A DNA stretch of 64,000 nucleotides from Phoenix dactylifera (lineage: Eukaryota > Streptophyta > Magnoliopsida > Arecales > Arecaceae), in assembly GCF_009389715.1 (NCBI RefSeq), contig NC_052405.1:8349194-8413193 (forward strand), in the 5' to 3' direction. Under the pieces are notes generated by a model, which saw nothing but the letters and a program-made list of their open reading frames with translations, had not been told where the DNA came from and ran no database searches. This document shows positions 25,627 through 37,200 of the stretch, one piece after another. The first letter of the stretch is position 1. Each line of letters begins with the position of its first letter. The position numbers and the translations under genes are program-made.

Positions 25627-26733
25627 TTGGGCTGTGCAAGCGGACAAATCGCGAGACTAACCTAAGTTAGTTATTTTGGTTCTATTTAGGTCGGATTTTT
25701 TGATATTCGGTGCAGGATTTAGAAAGTTTAAGAATTAGAAGAAATAGTTCAATTTGAATTTAACTTTTAAAAAAACCAACTTATACCTAACCAATCCATA
25801 TATCTATGTGTGTATGGTTTAGGGTTGGTTCAATCACAAATTTCAGCGGTTCAAGCATTCTATAGCTCTAGTTGTTGCCCCCAGTTTCTTTAATGACTTC
25901 GTGCTTTCCTCCCATTCTACTATATGGGATAGCCTTTTGCCCACTCTCCTATACGGGGCCGAGTCTCGAATCTTGATTCACCCACTCTCCCTTTCCTTCC
26001 TCCTCCTCCAATGCTCTCTCACATGAAATCCCTCTTCCATCCTCTTCTCTCTTAGGTGAAATCCCTCTCCCATCCTCCTCTTCTACTTTTATCCTCTCGT
26101 CTACTCTTCTTTGCTCGTAGAACCATGGATCCATGGAACCATAGACCCACATGCTCCACCATCCTTTTTCGCCACCCCCATCATCTCCGCCCCTGACTCC
26201 TCCCTAGCTACTAGAACCACCAATGGCTTGATTATCGGTGGCAATTGAAGCTTCCACCTCCATGCCTATTTTTTTCCTTCTCTTCACCATCAACCTCCAA
26301 GTCCTTATGGACTACGAGCACCATAGAGAAATTAGGATCACCGATCCTACCGATCCAACGGCTTAAAGTCCAGATTAGATGGCCACCTATGCCTAGGCCT
26401 TGCACCAATGCTTCTGCTTCAATTCGAGAACATGAAATTGTCTTCGCCCCTACTTTCATTTGATCTCATTAGGGGCCTCTCTCTATTTCGCCGACGCCCC
26501 CGCTTCAGTCTAGAACTTATTATTAGGCCTTATTTGTGGGAAGCATTTTAGGCCAATTCTATTCGACCCAATAAATCAAGCCGAACCGAACCAAATTTTT
26601 CAGATTGGTTTGAGCTGATTTTCACTTAACATTCGTTTGGTTTCAATTTTTGTTTTAGCAAACTGTTTCGATTTGGTTCAATTTCAAAAATAACCCTAAA
26701 CTGACCCAGCTCGAACTGTGCACACTCCTAATT
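25627..26733. mobile_element. Possible hAT-like non-autonomous element
   Basis: The left end reads gggctgtgcaagcgg. The right end, as reverse complement, reads ttaggagtgtgcacagttcg. The shared tgtgcA core and nearby aaccgaaccaaa-type sequence recall plant hAT termini. The inverted match is short and no 8-bp target duplication was recognised. Confidence 0.3.
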
Positions 26734-27591
26734 TTTAACAGTTAGAGGCTTAGAATTTGTTGGCATGATTTTTACTTAGAAATAGAATGAGATTGGTAAA
26801 ATGAATATCATACGTAAAGCAAAATATTCTATAACCATGTAAAATGTTCATGTCGCACTGAGCCAATGAAACATGGATCTTCCTCTGGATGGTCAGAGTG
26901 AAATTACGGCTCGAGCATATAGTTGTCACCTTCTTTATAGAGCTTGTCGTGGAGAGAGGTTTCTTTTCTTTTATTAGGAGGAAGCAGGAGCACATCTGGT
27001 GCTATTGAAACAAAAATCTTTTATAGTTTTTAAATAAAATATTTTTTCAAAAAAATAAATATTTAGTACTATCAATTGAGAAATGCTTAAAAAAACTAAA
27101 TGAGAAAAAAAAGAGGCTGCTTCTCGCCTTCTATGAGATAGCTAGCTCTATAATATATAATTATTAAACATTAATACACTCAAACATATTTCTATTTAAA
27201 AACTTAATTAAAAAATGATTTCTAAAAATCTTTAAGAATCGCACTTTCTCTTGCCTCGTTAGCCAGTCAATCAGCTGTACAGTTACCTCCCAGAGAAGAG
27301 GAAGAAATGAAAATAAACAAATAAAATAAAATGAGAATAAGGGGAGTAGACAGCATCCAAATCACAGCATTAGAGCAAAATATAAACCTTTTTGCCCTTC
27401 AGTGCTTTCTAATTCCATGATCTCCTAACTTCTAGTGTGTTAATTTCAGAATGGTTGTCCTAGTAGTCCTTGAAAACCCACATTCATAGGCCATAGCTTG
27501 CAACCACTTTCACACCTCAGAAGGCCACAGAAAGAGTTCCTTTGTCACACCATACAACGGAGTTCTATAAGAACTGCATATCTTCTTATTC

Positions 27592-27670
27592 TTCTTCTTC
27601 TTCTTCTTCTTCTTTGATGAAGAGGGAGGCTTTCCCGGCCTTTATTAGAAAAATGGAGTTTACAGAAACT
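27592..27670. repeat. Poly-pyrimidine-headed dispersed repeat, relative of 14,101-14,175
   Basis: A (TTC)n run is followed by tgatgaagagggaggc and ggcctttattagaaaaatgg, matching the 14.1-kb copy apart from a few bases. Probably a truncated non-LTR retroelement in reverse orientation. Confidence 0.45.
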
Positions 27671-27771
27671 ATTTATGAGGGATTCTATTAGACCTTTATA
27701 TCATTCATTTGCAGAGACACATTGCATGCAGAGGCAGAGCATTGCAATGCAATACAACCACTACACGAGCA

Positions 27772-29105
27772 TCAGTTAAAAGCTGAACATACTTGCCTGA
27801 TTTCTCCTTCAGTCCCTGTCAGCACGCCAATCTTTCCCATTTTCACTATCGACCTAACGAAGTCGGATTCAAAGGATGGCCCGACGATCGAATTCATGGA
27901 GTCGAGGTAAGAGTCGATGATCGCCTTCGTCCGGGCATTGTTGTAGAGGTTAGCATCAGATTCTATCACTCCGAACCCCGATTGGATGTTGCTTAGTATC
28001 TGCATGTCGAAAACTTTTTCGCTCCCTCGGTCGAGTGGTAATCGAGCATTGGTGCCTCCTCCTTTGGGACACTGGGACTGGAGCTCGGGAAGGAACCGAG
28101 GATTTATGGTTGGATCTGATCCACCACCAGGAACAAAATTATAGAGCCGTTTTTCTATGAAGAAGCATGCAGTTGTTCCAATTGTATGCGCCCCTGGAAT
28201 GCATTTACCAACCTATTTAGTGATGCAACTGAACAAGTAGGATCATCAACTGAAGATGGATTGCATGCTGATGCGAAATTCGATCGACTGCTACGGCAAA
28301 CTACTTATCATTTGTTCATGGAAGGAAGAGTTACCACTGAGGACCACTAGATCTTTTTCTGAAAGGCCCTTCTGTGCGAATTTTGCTCTGAGCGCTGCTA
28401 TTGTATCATTGACATCAGGCATGTTTGCTGCATCAGTTTCGTTAGAAACTCGACCATCTCTTCGGCCTGTGGGGACTTTATAATTTGGTCCTCGACTCTG
28501 CACCAAATGCTCGGATTATTTCCATGAAGGCAGGGAAAACTCTGTAGATCAGTTGGTGAAAAAACTAGTTATTTTAGTTTGATGGTGCAGATCATTTACC
28601 AGAACAACAGAATCGCGAGCTGCGAGGGCTACTATGTCTGCACAGGAGACAACGCCCGGGCATGCAGTTTCCAACTGGGCTTTCGCTCGGTCTATCACAT
28701 CGAGGCCTCGCAGCCCGGCGTGGCTCTGCGCCTGCTTCTCCGGGCGCTTAGCATCTGTCTTCTCGATCAGTATTGATGCATCGCAACCCTTCATGCAGCA
28801 ATTCACAGGCTCATGTTATTTACTTCGTAAGATAAACTAATGCAGATAAAGGGGAGGGAAAGAGAGAGGGAGACTTGAACAATGCAGTCATGGTAGTGGA
28901 GCCTGAGGAGAGCTGCAGGTACAGTGGGGTCAGAGGAGGCAGCCGCCCTCACAACTGAGCGGACAATGGACTCAGCATTTGGGCATGAATTGGAGTAAAA
29001 GCCTACTTGAAGCTTCGCGAGGGAGAGACATTGGAGAGAGGAGAGCAGAGCCATGAGCAAGGCAGTGTGCCACGGCATGACTCTAGATGGTGAAGAAGTG
29101 GCCAT
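27772..29105 (-). CDS. Class III secretory peroxidase
   Basis: Four exons: 29105-28875, 28788-28600, 28497-28335 and 28193-27772. The introns sit at the positions usual for plant peroxidases, and the product is 334 residues. Residues 1-30 are a hydrophobic signal peptide ending near LSLA. The distal haem side is RLHYHDC with Arg68 and His72; the proximal His197 is in SGAHTIG. Eight cysteines occur in the conserved pattern, as do [18 protein letters not shown] and PTGRRDG. NET and NDT are potential N-glycosylation sites. The enzyme would oxidise phenolics with H2O2 in the wall or apoplast (lignin, suberin, defence); the isoform role is not predictable. Odd points: the nearly invariant HFHDCF reads HYHDCI, and the intron 1 acceptor (catgaag/ggttgc) has a poor pyrimidine tract. 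Overall it looks intact. Confidence 0.92.
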
Positions 29106-29174
29106 GAGAGAGGCGGATGAAGAGCTTGGCTAGAGACACAGGAGGAATGATGGCTCCTAGGAGCTCTCATAAAA

Positions 29175-29180
29175 CTTATA
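29175..29180 (-). promoter_or_regulatory. Putative TATA box of the peroxidase gene
   Basis: TATAAG on the minus strand, 70-75 bp upstream of the peroxidase ATG. Assigned by position and sequence only. Confidence 0.45.
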
Positions 29181-29804
29181 GGCCCTGGGGAATTGGAATG
29201 GAGAAATTGGCTGGACAAAATCGGCAATGTGTCACATTATGCATGAGGTTAGATTGAGTACAGGGCAAGCGTCAAAAAGCGAAACAGAAGAGTTGGTGGC
29301 ATGCGTCTCTTCTTCATTTTGTTCATGGGCACATATGGGTTAAAGAGAGACTCCATTGAATTCTAGCAAAAAGGCAAAAGAACAAAAAAATGGAGTTCAT
29401 TAGGGCTTTTCATAAAGTTACAGTACGAGAACCTGTTCCTAAAAGCTAGCCCCAGATCAGCTGAGAAGTCTTTTAAGTTTTAACCCCTACATGGCACAAT
29501 TCACCTATTAAATGGTCATGTCATGATTCACCGACAAGCCTACAACCTCTTTAGCTTCTCTGAAATTATGTTTGGACCAGCTATTCATTGTAGGAGCCTA
29601 TCGCCATTCAACATTTTAGCTAAACTGAGGCACTTCACCGCTTTAATGGTTGGAATGTTTGTTGGAATTATTTCCTAAAACAACCTTGTAGGCTAGTTGC
29701 TCTAATCTTTAGGGCTGCTCCTTATACAATTTGATCCAACCAGGATTCGGAGGATCGTGAGACACTTAGACAAGATCCAGGCCATGACTAGCACGAGAGT
29801 TGGG

Positions 29805-30034
29805 GTAGCATCTTCTTTCGCATGAGAGAAAGATTCATCTTCCTTCGCATGAATCCACCATGGGACCACGCGCTAATATATCTTAAAGCGCTCCGAACTC
29901 CATTCCGTGCAGGCGGATAAATGATGGAGTTCGGAGTGCTCAGAGATCTATGTAGTGCGTGACCTAATGGTAGATTCGTACGAATAAAGATAAAAATACA
30001 AGCCCTTTCCCTCACGCAACATCTAATACCATTT
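29805..30034. repeat. Foldback (stem-loop) element, arms about 100 bp
   Basis: The inner arms pair closely: from ggaccacgcgc at 29,864 to gaactcca at about 29,904, against tggagttcggagtgct...gtagtgcgtgacc at about 29,923-29,963, with a loop of about 20 nt. The pairing continues outward more loosely (ttcgcatgaatcc against ggtagattcgtacgaa, then gcatgagagaaag against ctttccctcacgc). It could be a foldback MITE, or a locus whose transcript forms a long hairpin. Confidence 0.6.
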
Positions 30035-32536
30035 ATTGCTAAAAATACGTACTACTCTTTTTAACCTTCTAACAGACGCTAGCAATGTGTTCCTGGGACC
30101 ATCCATCTGGTATCAATTGCCATTACTTCCATGGGCCAAGGCTGGTAGGTATGTATGAGCTGGGATCAAGATAAGACCACATCTTTCCTGAAACTTCATG
30201 TAGAGAAATGCTCATTACGGTGCTCAAATAAAGCTCCATATACTATATTGCATGAAGTGATTGGCGTGATTTCCCAGGTTGGCGAGGTACACAATGAGGT
30301 TATGGTGGGATGTACCAATCCCAATGTTGGGCCTTGAAGGCCTTTGTTGTCGGTCCATTTATTAAGCATCGGGCTCGTTGTTTCAGTTTGGTTGCCATGG
30401 GCCAGAGACTGGACCCACTTAATTAGAGTCCTAGTTGCTCTTCGGTTGGTGGGATGGAAGGTGGAACGGGATGTGATTATGTCTTCTATTTGCTCTAAGG
30501 GATGAGAGTTGGGTGAGAGCTGGTCTTGGAAATTGCAAGCACACGTAACAAAATATGATGCAACAAAATATGATGTCATGTATTTATAGCTCTTGGTTCT
30601 TGGATGAAGTTGTTTGGAAGTCACCATCAGGGGACTGCAGGTGCAACAAAAGAGCAACTCTCTATGGCTATAATATCTAGTAGAATGTATACACAAGGGC
30701 AAAACATTGGCCATCAATAAAAGATCATATAGTGCTCGCATCCTGACTTGGAGTGACCTATAATTGTAAGCTGATTAAAGTGGGTTTACCTAATGGGTTA
30801 TCATATTTCTTTTTGCTTTCTTATATGGATGGAAAATATGACATGAACAATTAAGTGAGAGTCAGAGGAGTTGGTGGGATAGAAGAGTGATTGAAGAGGC
30901 TGCTAATCTTGCAAAGTAGAGATTCGAAGTACAAGGTATTGGGAAAAGCTTACTCCTGCACAAAATCCTCAAACATGTCATCTTGTTTTTCCCCCGTCCA
31001 GGGATGGGACATAACTAATGCATCCATTATGAGCCAGTTACACATCTCGTTATGAGGTAAACTAACAAGATAATTAATTTTAATGTTGACTAAAGGCAAT
31101 TTTGCCCCCAAAAAGAGTACAAATCAGGCAGAAGCGGTTTGTACCACTCTAATTAGGTCAGATCCAAAACAAAGAGTACAATATCATATATTCCACAGTA
31201 ACAAATCAGGCAGCCATCTGGAAAGAAGCAAAGGAGGTGTACACTGGGACAAGAGCAACTCCAACCAGACAAATAATGGGCCCCGGCTAACGGGTGGCGC
31301 ATCGGTGAAATGTTTTGGGCCAGGCCGGGTTGCCGACAAATGGCCCAGATACCCCATCTGGGTCATAAGTAGGCCCAAGTTCTTCTGGTCTGGAACGGGC
31401 CCTCTCTGCTCTTGTTTCGGGTTGTACCTTTCATGAGAAAAGTATAGTTCACGCTCTGTTGCGACGACAACCATTAGATCGCACAACAGTTACTTCTATA
31501 TCTATAGAGGTGAACAGAGGATAAATATTGGAGTACTTTGAGATCCGTGCAAAATGCAGTTCATATCATGATCCAAGCTTAGAGAGAACCTATAAATTAT
31601 GACATGAAAAATATGTAAATAAGATTTAAATAACAATATTTCTAAGACCCCTCTTCATGATTACAGCCTTATTGATTCTTAGAACTTTGGGGTTTTGGAA
31701 TATGAAATTGGTGACCTTTTATGCTGCAGCTTGGGAGAGAGCTTAGATTCTGCCCGTGCTGCACCAGTGCTTGTTTAACGTGAGTTGGAGTTGGCCACGT
31801 GGAAAGACCACACGATTACTTGGTGGCCAAGAACCAGGAGCCGGGGAGAGTCAAAGTTCGGTGGAAACCTGAGAACGTGTCGTCCACCTGGCAGGCACAA
31901 AGACGACCGGGCTAAGAAGTCAGTCAAGTGCTTTGAACCCAATTATGCTCGGATGGAACATTTCCATTTGGCAAGTCCTCCAAAAACCAACACCATTAGT
32001 AAAAATATGGAGAGACGATACCAAATTAATACTCCAAAAAATATGGCAAACTACATAGAGATTAGCGCCATCCAAATTAAAAGATTAAAAAAAATTAAGA
32101 GATAGGTAATTGGTTGAATTAGATTTCCATAGAGTCTCCAATTTTCATAAAATAGGTCCAAATTTGTTATGCATACATATTGGATCGTAACATTGAAGAT
32201 GGTCCTAAACAAAAATACTGAATAAACGAAGATCCACAAAGTCATAGTAAATAATTAGAAAAACATCAGATAATTATGATTGTGCTAGGTTCTTTGAAAG
32301 CTCGAATTTAGAATTGTAATTTAGTTAAGCTCGAGCCAACTTTGATTTGATGCCAAAGAACAGGTCTTCACATAGCTTATTCAGCACAAACTTAAGATTT
32401 TTCAAAATTTTAATTTCTATGGAAGAGGATAATTATTTATTATTTAATATAATGATATTTTATTTTATATAAAAATAAAAATAATAGTAAATAAATTTTA
32501 AAAATAATTTTATATAAAAATAATAAATATAATAAT

Positions 32537-32580
32537 ATATATTTATATTTATATTTATATTTATATTTATATTTATATTT
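32537..32580. repeat. (TATATT)n array
   Basis: About seven perfect hexamer units in AT-rich DNA. Confidence 0.9.
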
Positions 32581-33906
32581 CTTAATCGAGCCGAGCTCGG
32601 GTGAGCTAAGATGGGTGTGCTAGCTCTGTTTGTTGGTTAATCAATTGAACCAAATCTCAAAGTTACACATGGGCTAGCTCACTAATAGCTCTCGTGCGAG
32701 GCAACCTTATTGCAAATTCTAATACTATATTTGGAAGTAAAATAGTGCACCAAAGGGAGAGTTTCTCAGGGATAAGTGGCATGCAGAAATCTTTTTGCGA
32801 ATTAAACCACAGACATATAATTTTTTTATCAAATCATAAATAAACAAGGATAAAAAAATTCTTATTTTATTTCTTTAACAGCTAAAGTAGCAGTAGCAAT
32901 AATAGAAACAACACTTCGCCATCCATATCCTTTAGCCTCATCCAATCCTTTGGCGTTTCTTGCACGGGTCTTGTACTCCTACGGATTCCTTGTGGACTTC
33001 GTAAGAAGTTTAAAGAGATCCGTTCTCTCTCGAATTCCACAGCACAAACGGCAGTCTTTGCCCCGGTGGAGGTTTTTTTTTATCAAAGAAATCATTAAAT
33101 GTTATCAGCATCAGCCCTTTTCTCTTCTTGTTTTTTTCCCTGAATATATGAACACTTTGTTCGGAAGTAAAGCAGGTGCAGGTGTTTTTCATTTTTTTTG
33201 GATGGAAGGCAGCTGCAAGTGTTGAGAATAAGTGCTATGCCTGCCAAATATTTTTCAGAAAGCAGGAATAATGGAAGGGATAGTTATTCCTATTAATCCT
33301 GCTTATGCCAGTCATAACTGTTCCAGGGAGGCTGCCAGAATTTATTTCTGGTATGATGCTCTTCTTTACTCCTTTCTTTTGTACAAAAACGCTCTCAGCC
33401 TGGAGTAATTCCTGTATTCGGCCCATACTAAATCAGGAAGTGGAACAACCATTTCAATTCCATTTTTTATTCCTGGATCAACTGAACGCATTTAGTGAAG
33501 TTGCCCCTGTTTTTGTTTGTCAATGCATTGACCTACTTAATTCTTTCCATAGAAAGGATAGTCATTAGATCATTTCCGGATTGTAAACTGACTTCCATTT
33601 AAACTTACTAATCCACATAGCTCTGTCCTGCGGCTCCAAAAGATAATTGAAATCCAGAATTTTAATGGCAATCAGTAATATTAAGGGATCGAAGGGAAAG
33701 AATTCTTCCTTTCCTTTTGAGAAAGAGAGAGGGGATACCACCAACATCTCATTGAGATAATGAACAAAGGAATTAGTAACTGAATAGATCGATGAACAAA
33801 GATATTTTGATGCAAACAACCAAGCAATTATGTGTCCAAGAAATCCATGTGACAAACACAAAAGCTCGTCTGCTAAGAACCAAACAAGTAATTAAACAGT
33901 ATGGAA

Positions 33907-34149
33907 TCAGCGGAGGCCGGGTCGAGAGTGGAATGGGAAGTAAGGTGCCGTCGAGGCGGCCTGATCGAGGTTGCTCTTCTTCTTCCTCCCTTGATGCTTC
34001 TCTTTGTTGACCTCCTCCTCTTGCTTCTTCCTCTCCTTGCTCTCCTCCTTTACCTTTGGGTTGGAGAAGTGTTCATCCCCTTCTTTCGATGATGGTTTCA
34101 TGGGGAAAACTTTGGCCAAGACTGGTAGACACGAAAAGCTGAAGGCCAT
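33907..34149 (-). CDS. Small lysine-rich protein, paralogue 1 (80 aa)
   Basis: A single-exon frame of 80 codons, related along its whole length to the frame at 38,992-39,237. Shared parts: an N-terminus with CLPVLAKVFP (CMPVLGHVFP in the other), then SSKE.DE..SNPK.KEE, a highly charged Lys/Glu middle that varies in length, and an identical C-terminal PYFPFHSRPGLR followed by TGA. No signal peptide or membrane span is evident. A TATAAAAG box lies on the same strand 127-134 bp upstream, and the leader contains a 44-bp tandem duplication. Start, stop and frame are conserved between two clearly diverged copies, which argues for a real gene. I do not recognise the family and assign no function. 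Confidence 0.6.
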   Translation of the reverse strand: MAFSFSCLPVLAKVFPMKPSSKEGDEHFSNPKVKEESKERKKQEEEVNKEKHQGRKKKSNLDQAASTAPYFPFHSRPGLR

Positions 34150-34172
34150 CTCTACTACTCTCTTCTTTCTCA

Positions 34173-34260
34173 GCTAACCCTGCTCTTAAGGCTGTGCTCC
34201 GTTCTATCTCAGAGAAGCTAAACCCTGCTCTATGGCTGTGCTCTGTTCTATCCCAGAGAA
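34173..34260. repeat. 44-bp tandem duplication in the leader of small gene 1
   Basis: Positions 34,173-34,216 and 34,217-34,260 are near-identical copies (gctaa...ccctgctct...cagagaa). They lie between the TATA box and the start codon of the small gene on the minus strand. Confidence 0.85.
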
Positions 34261-34275
34261 GCTGGCCTAGAAAGC

Positions 34276-34283
34276 CTTTTATA
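34276..34283 (-). promoter_or_regulatory. TATA box of small gene 1
   Basis: TATAAAAG on the minus strand, about 130 bp upstream of the ATG at 34,149. A consensus sequence at a plausible distance. Confidence 0.55.
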
Positions 34284-37200
34284 GGTGATGCACTAAATAT
34301 CTCACCCGATAGTTTTCCGAAACCCTAGAAATGCCCTTGGTCTGATGGTGAGCAAATTGGAATCCTGGTCAAAGTGCGCAAGCGTTTGTGTGTTTTTTTT
34401 TTTTGGTACAACAGTGCCACATACTGAGCAGCCAAGAAAATCAAAAAAACAAAAAAAAAAAACAAAAAATTGTCACGGAGGTAGGGCAGCCTCGTGGTTC
34501 TTCCAAAGAACCCCATCCGAATGCTGAGCAATGAAGGAGTCGACTCAGTTGGTAGTCCTATTCGTCTTCCGATAGGTATAAGCAACCCAGAATATGCCAT
34601 AACTTTTTGTCCATCACCGATTCTATGTTGATTCTTGAACCACACAATCACTGTAGCGCAATTGCTTTCAAATTAGATATTGTCCGCTCACAAGTTCTTT
34701 TAGGAAGATAGATGGAACATTATCTTAATTTCTTGGGGGCTAAGCATCAGATGAGCTGAGAATGGTCAAAGACACATGCTTACCACAAGGAGCTATAGTG
34801 ACAGAGGAAATAGGGGCAGCAGCAGGAGGGGCACCAAGTCTGGAGGAACCCGTCAGGACAGTGATAGCTGAGGTTGGATTCACTGGATCTTTTGTTTGAC
34901 CTCGTGTTCAGCTCAGCAAGTCCTGCACCTCTTACCCAAGACTTGGCTATGGACGTTGCCCACCAACCAAGCAAAACAGAGGGGATTCATCTGGATCAAA
35001 GGAGCAAACTTTTTTTTTTACTTGTTTTCTGGTGAAACTCATGCTCGACCTATTTGCCAATCTCAGAACAGAGCGGATTTCGTAGATTTATTTGGACAGG
35101 TATAAAGGAACAAGCAGCGCAGGAAAATAAAAATATTATAAAGCTACATAGAAATGTTATGCTAAAAATAAATGATGACATGTAGCTTTTCTTTTACTTT
35201 TCTAAATGGTTCCCTTTTGGATGATTGATTGTCCCAGTTCATAAAATATTGACAGATTGGTCTCCCCAATATTGAATGGACGTAAGTATTGCTATGGAAC
35301 TTCGAATCAATTTCAACCTGATGCAACAAACTTTGCTAATGCTATCCTTTTATATTTTGTCTGAATTTATTTGGTAGGTGTTATGACCCACCAACTAAAA
35401 CATAGAATGTCACTCCAGTTGTACGTTGCGGGACAAAGGAACAGCTAGACTCTATGTATGATATCATTTAGCATTGTATTCATATGTTTGAAAGAGTACT
35501 GAAAAAATTAATTGCACCGTTCTTGCTGTTCTTTGGAATCTTGTCTCCCCAATTAAAGCCATTTTGCGACCCATGAATAAATAAAGTGTTTTTTTTTTAC
35601 AACAATGGGCGACTTACATCATTTTAGTGTGAATACATCGGAAAAAAAAGCACATCTTAAGGTGCATGGGCAAAAGAGATATATATATATATATTTGATC
35701 AGTGGGATGCCACCAAACCCACCTTGATGAGCAATGGGGTCTTGAGATGCATGGGTACATCTTTAAGCACTCCATGCACATCTTAAGGTGAGATGGGCGG
35801 CATTCATGAATAGTAGAAACTCCCCAATAATCTCTTGTTTTTTTTTTAAGAGGGGAAATGGAGGAAGTGAGATACTCCCCCAAACTTTATTAAAAGTAAA
35901 GAAAAATATTTTAGAGAGAACAAGTCACTTAGAAACTCCCTATTCTCACTGGCCAATAAAACAACATTAGTCCTTTCAGATCCTGGAGATTAAGATGTGT
36001 GCCGTAGCACCATAACCAATTGTTAAGTTTGGCATACATTTTCAGCTACTAACATAAAATTTCTCTGCACTAGTTAAAATTACTCCCCCTTCCCTTCGAA
36101 ATAAGGTTAATCATGGTTAGGCAGGTGAAGTGCATTGATTGGCCAAAAGATAATGTTGTTTGCCTGGTTAAATGGATAAACTGCCATTAACCTCTATTTC
36201 ACCACATACTAGATAAAAAAGAAATTTTTAGTTAGAGCAGGTCCAATGCTAGACTGCTGAGCTGGTGGACCAATTCAACCACGAACCAACACCCATGAAC
36301 ACACCTATATAGCTCCCTCTTTTCTTTTTGTTTTTATTTGTGCGAGTTGGTTTGTGGTTAGATTGGTCCACCGCTAAGCTGGTTGGACTTAATCTAACCA
36401 ATAATTTCTTGCTCATAGTTTGATGGTCAACATACACGTGTTTGACGAAATGCTGACTTTTCCTGTGCAATTCTGGTGACCTAGTTTTCTTAGGGAATAA
36501 GCATCAAAGGAGGCAAACTACAATGACGATTACAGAGAAAGCCAGGTGGCGACGATAGGAAGAAAACAACAAGTTTAGGAAATTTGGCTGTAGGTGCCTC
36601 ACCACCAGGCACCAGCCAATAAAAGATGAGAGGAATTCACCTCGGTTACGTCTGTCTTGGATTTAGATGGGAAGAGCAATCTTTTCTACAGATTAGCTAC
36701 CTTTTGCTCCACAAGTTGGCAGCTCTCTCCTCAGCGCTTGCTTTGCAATGGTGGCATTCCGACTATTATTCTGTTAAAATAAATAAAAAAAAACTTATTT
36801 GGGATTGGAGTTCTTATAGTAAGGTAATATGTTATGCTCCAAATCTGGAATGTAATATGGCCATGCTACCTCAGGGGACGTCAAAAATACAGTTCACAAA
36901 TGTTAAAATATTTGTCATTTAGGCATGTCATAGGTCAAAATACTGCTCACAAATGTTAATACTAAAGTCACCTGATACCTATATAGGATCATAATCGATC
37001 AAGTATCATGGTTCATAGTTCTTATGCCAACCTTGTATCTCATGGTAGGGTCTTAATTCATATACCAACTTTATACTCGCTGGCAAGCTATATGGAGCAA
37101 GCTCCCGATATAGATCTACCCCACTTTTAGGGGGTTATACATAACTATCTAAGAGCCTCTATAAGAATTTATATTTTATTTAAAAATATACATAAATAAA

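Larger units (their letters stand above)
21855..27771. other. Transposon-degraded spacer
   Basis: No gene is recognised. It contains degenerate LTR-type sequence (about 22,250-22,960), pyrimidine-rich runs (23,100-23,210), a (CTCTAT)n minisatellite, poly(T) runs (24,606 and 25,170), a possible hAT-like element (25,627-26,733), and a poly(T)-headed repeat before the peroxidase gene. Open frames at 23,676-24,071 and 26,232-26,463 are not supported by any domain. Confidence 0.5.
29106..33906. other. Intergenic spacer
   Basis: Apart from the peroxidase promoter and the foldback element at 29.8-30.0 kb, no gene is recognised. AT-rich simple sequence (32,400-32,600) includes a (TATATT)n array. Open frames at 30,196-30,741, 31,083-31,486 and 31,785-32,105 lack domains and look fortuitous. 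Confidence 0.5.

Noticed and set aside
31083..31486. Opposed frames of 117 and 100 codons
   Set aside because: No recognisable motif, no splice context and no duplicate elsewhere.
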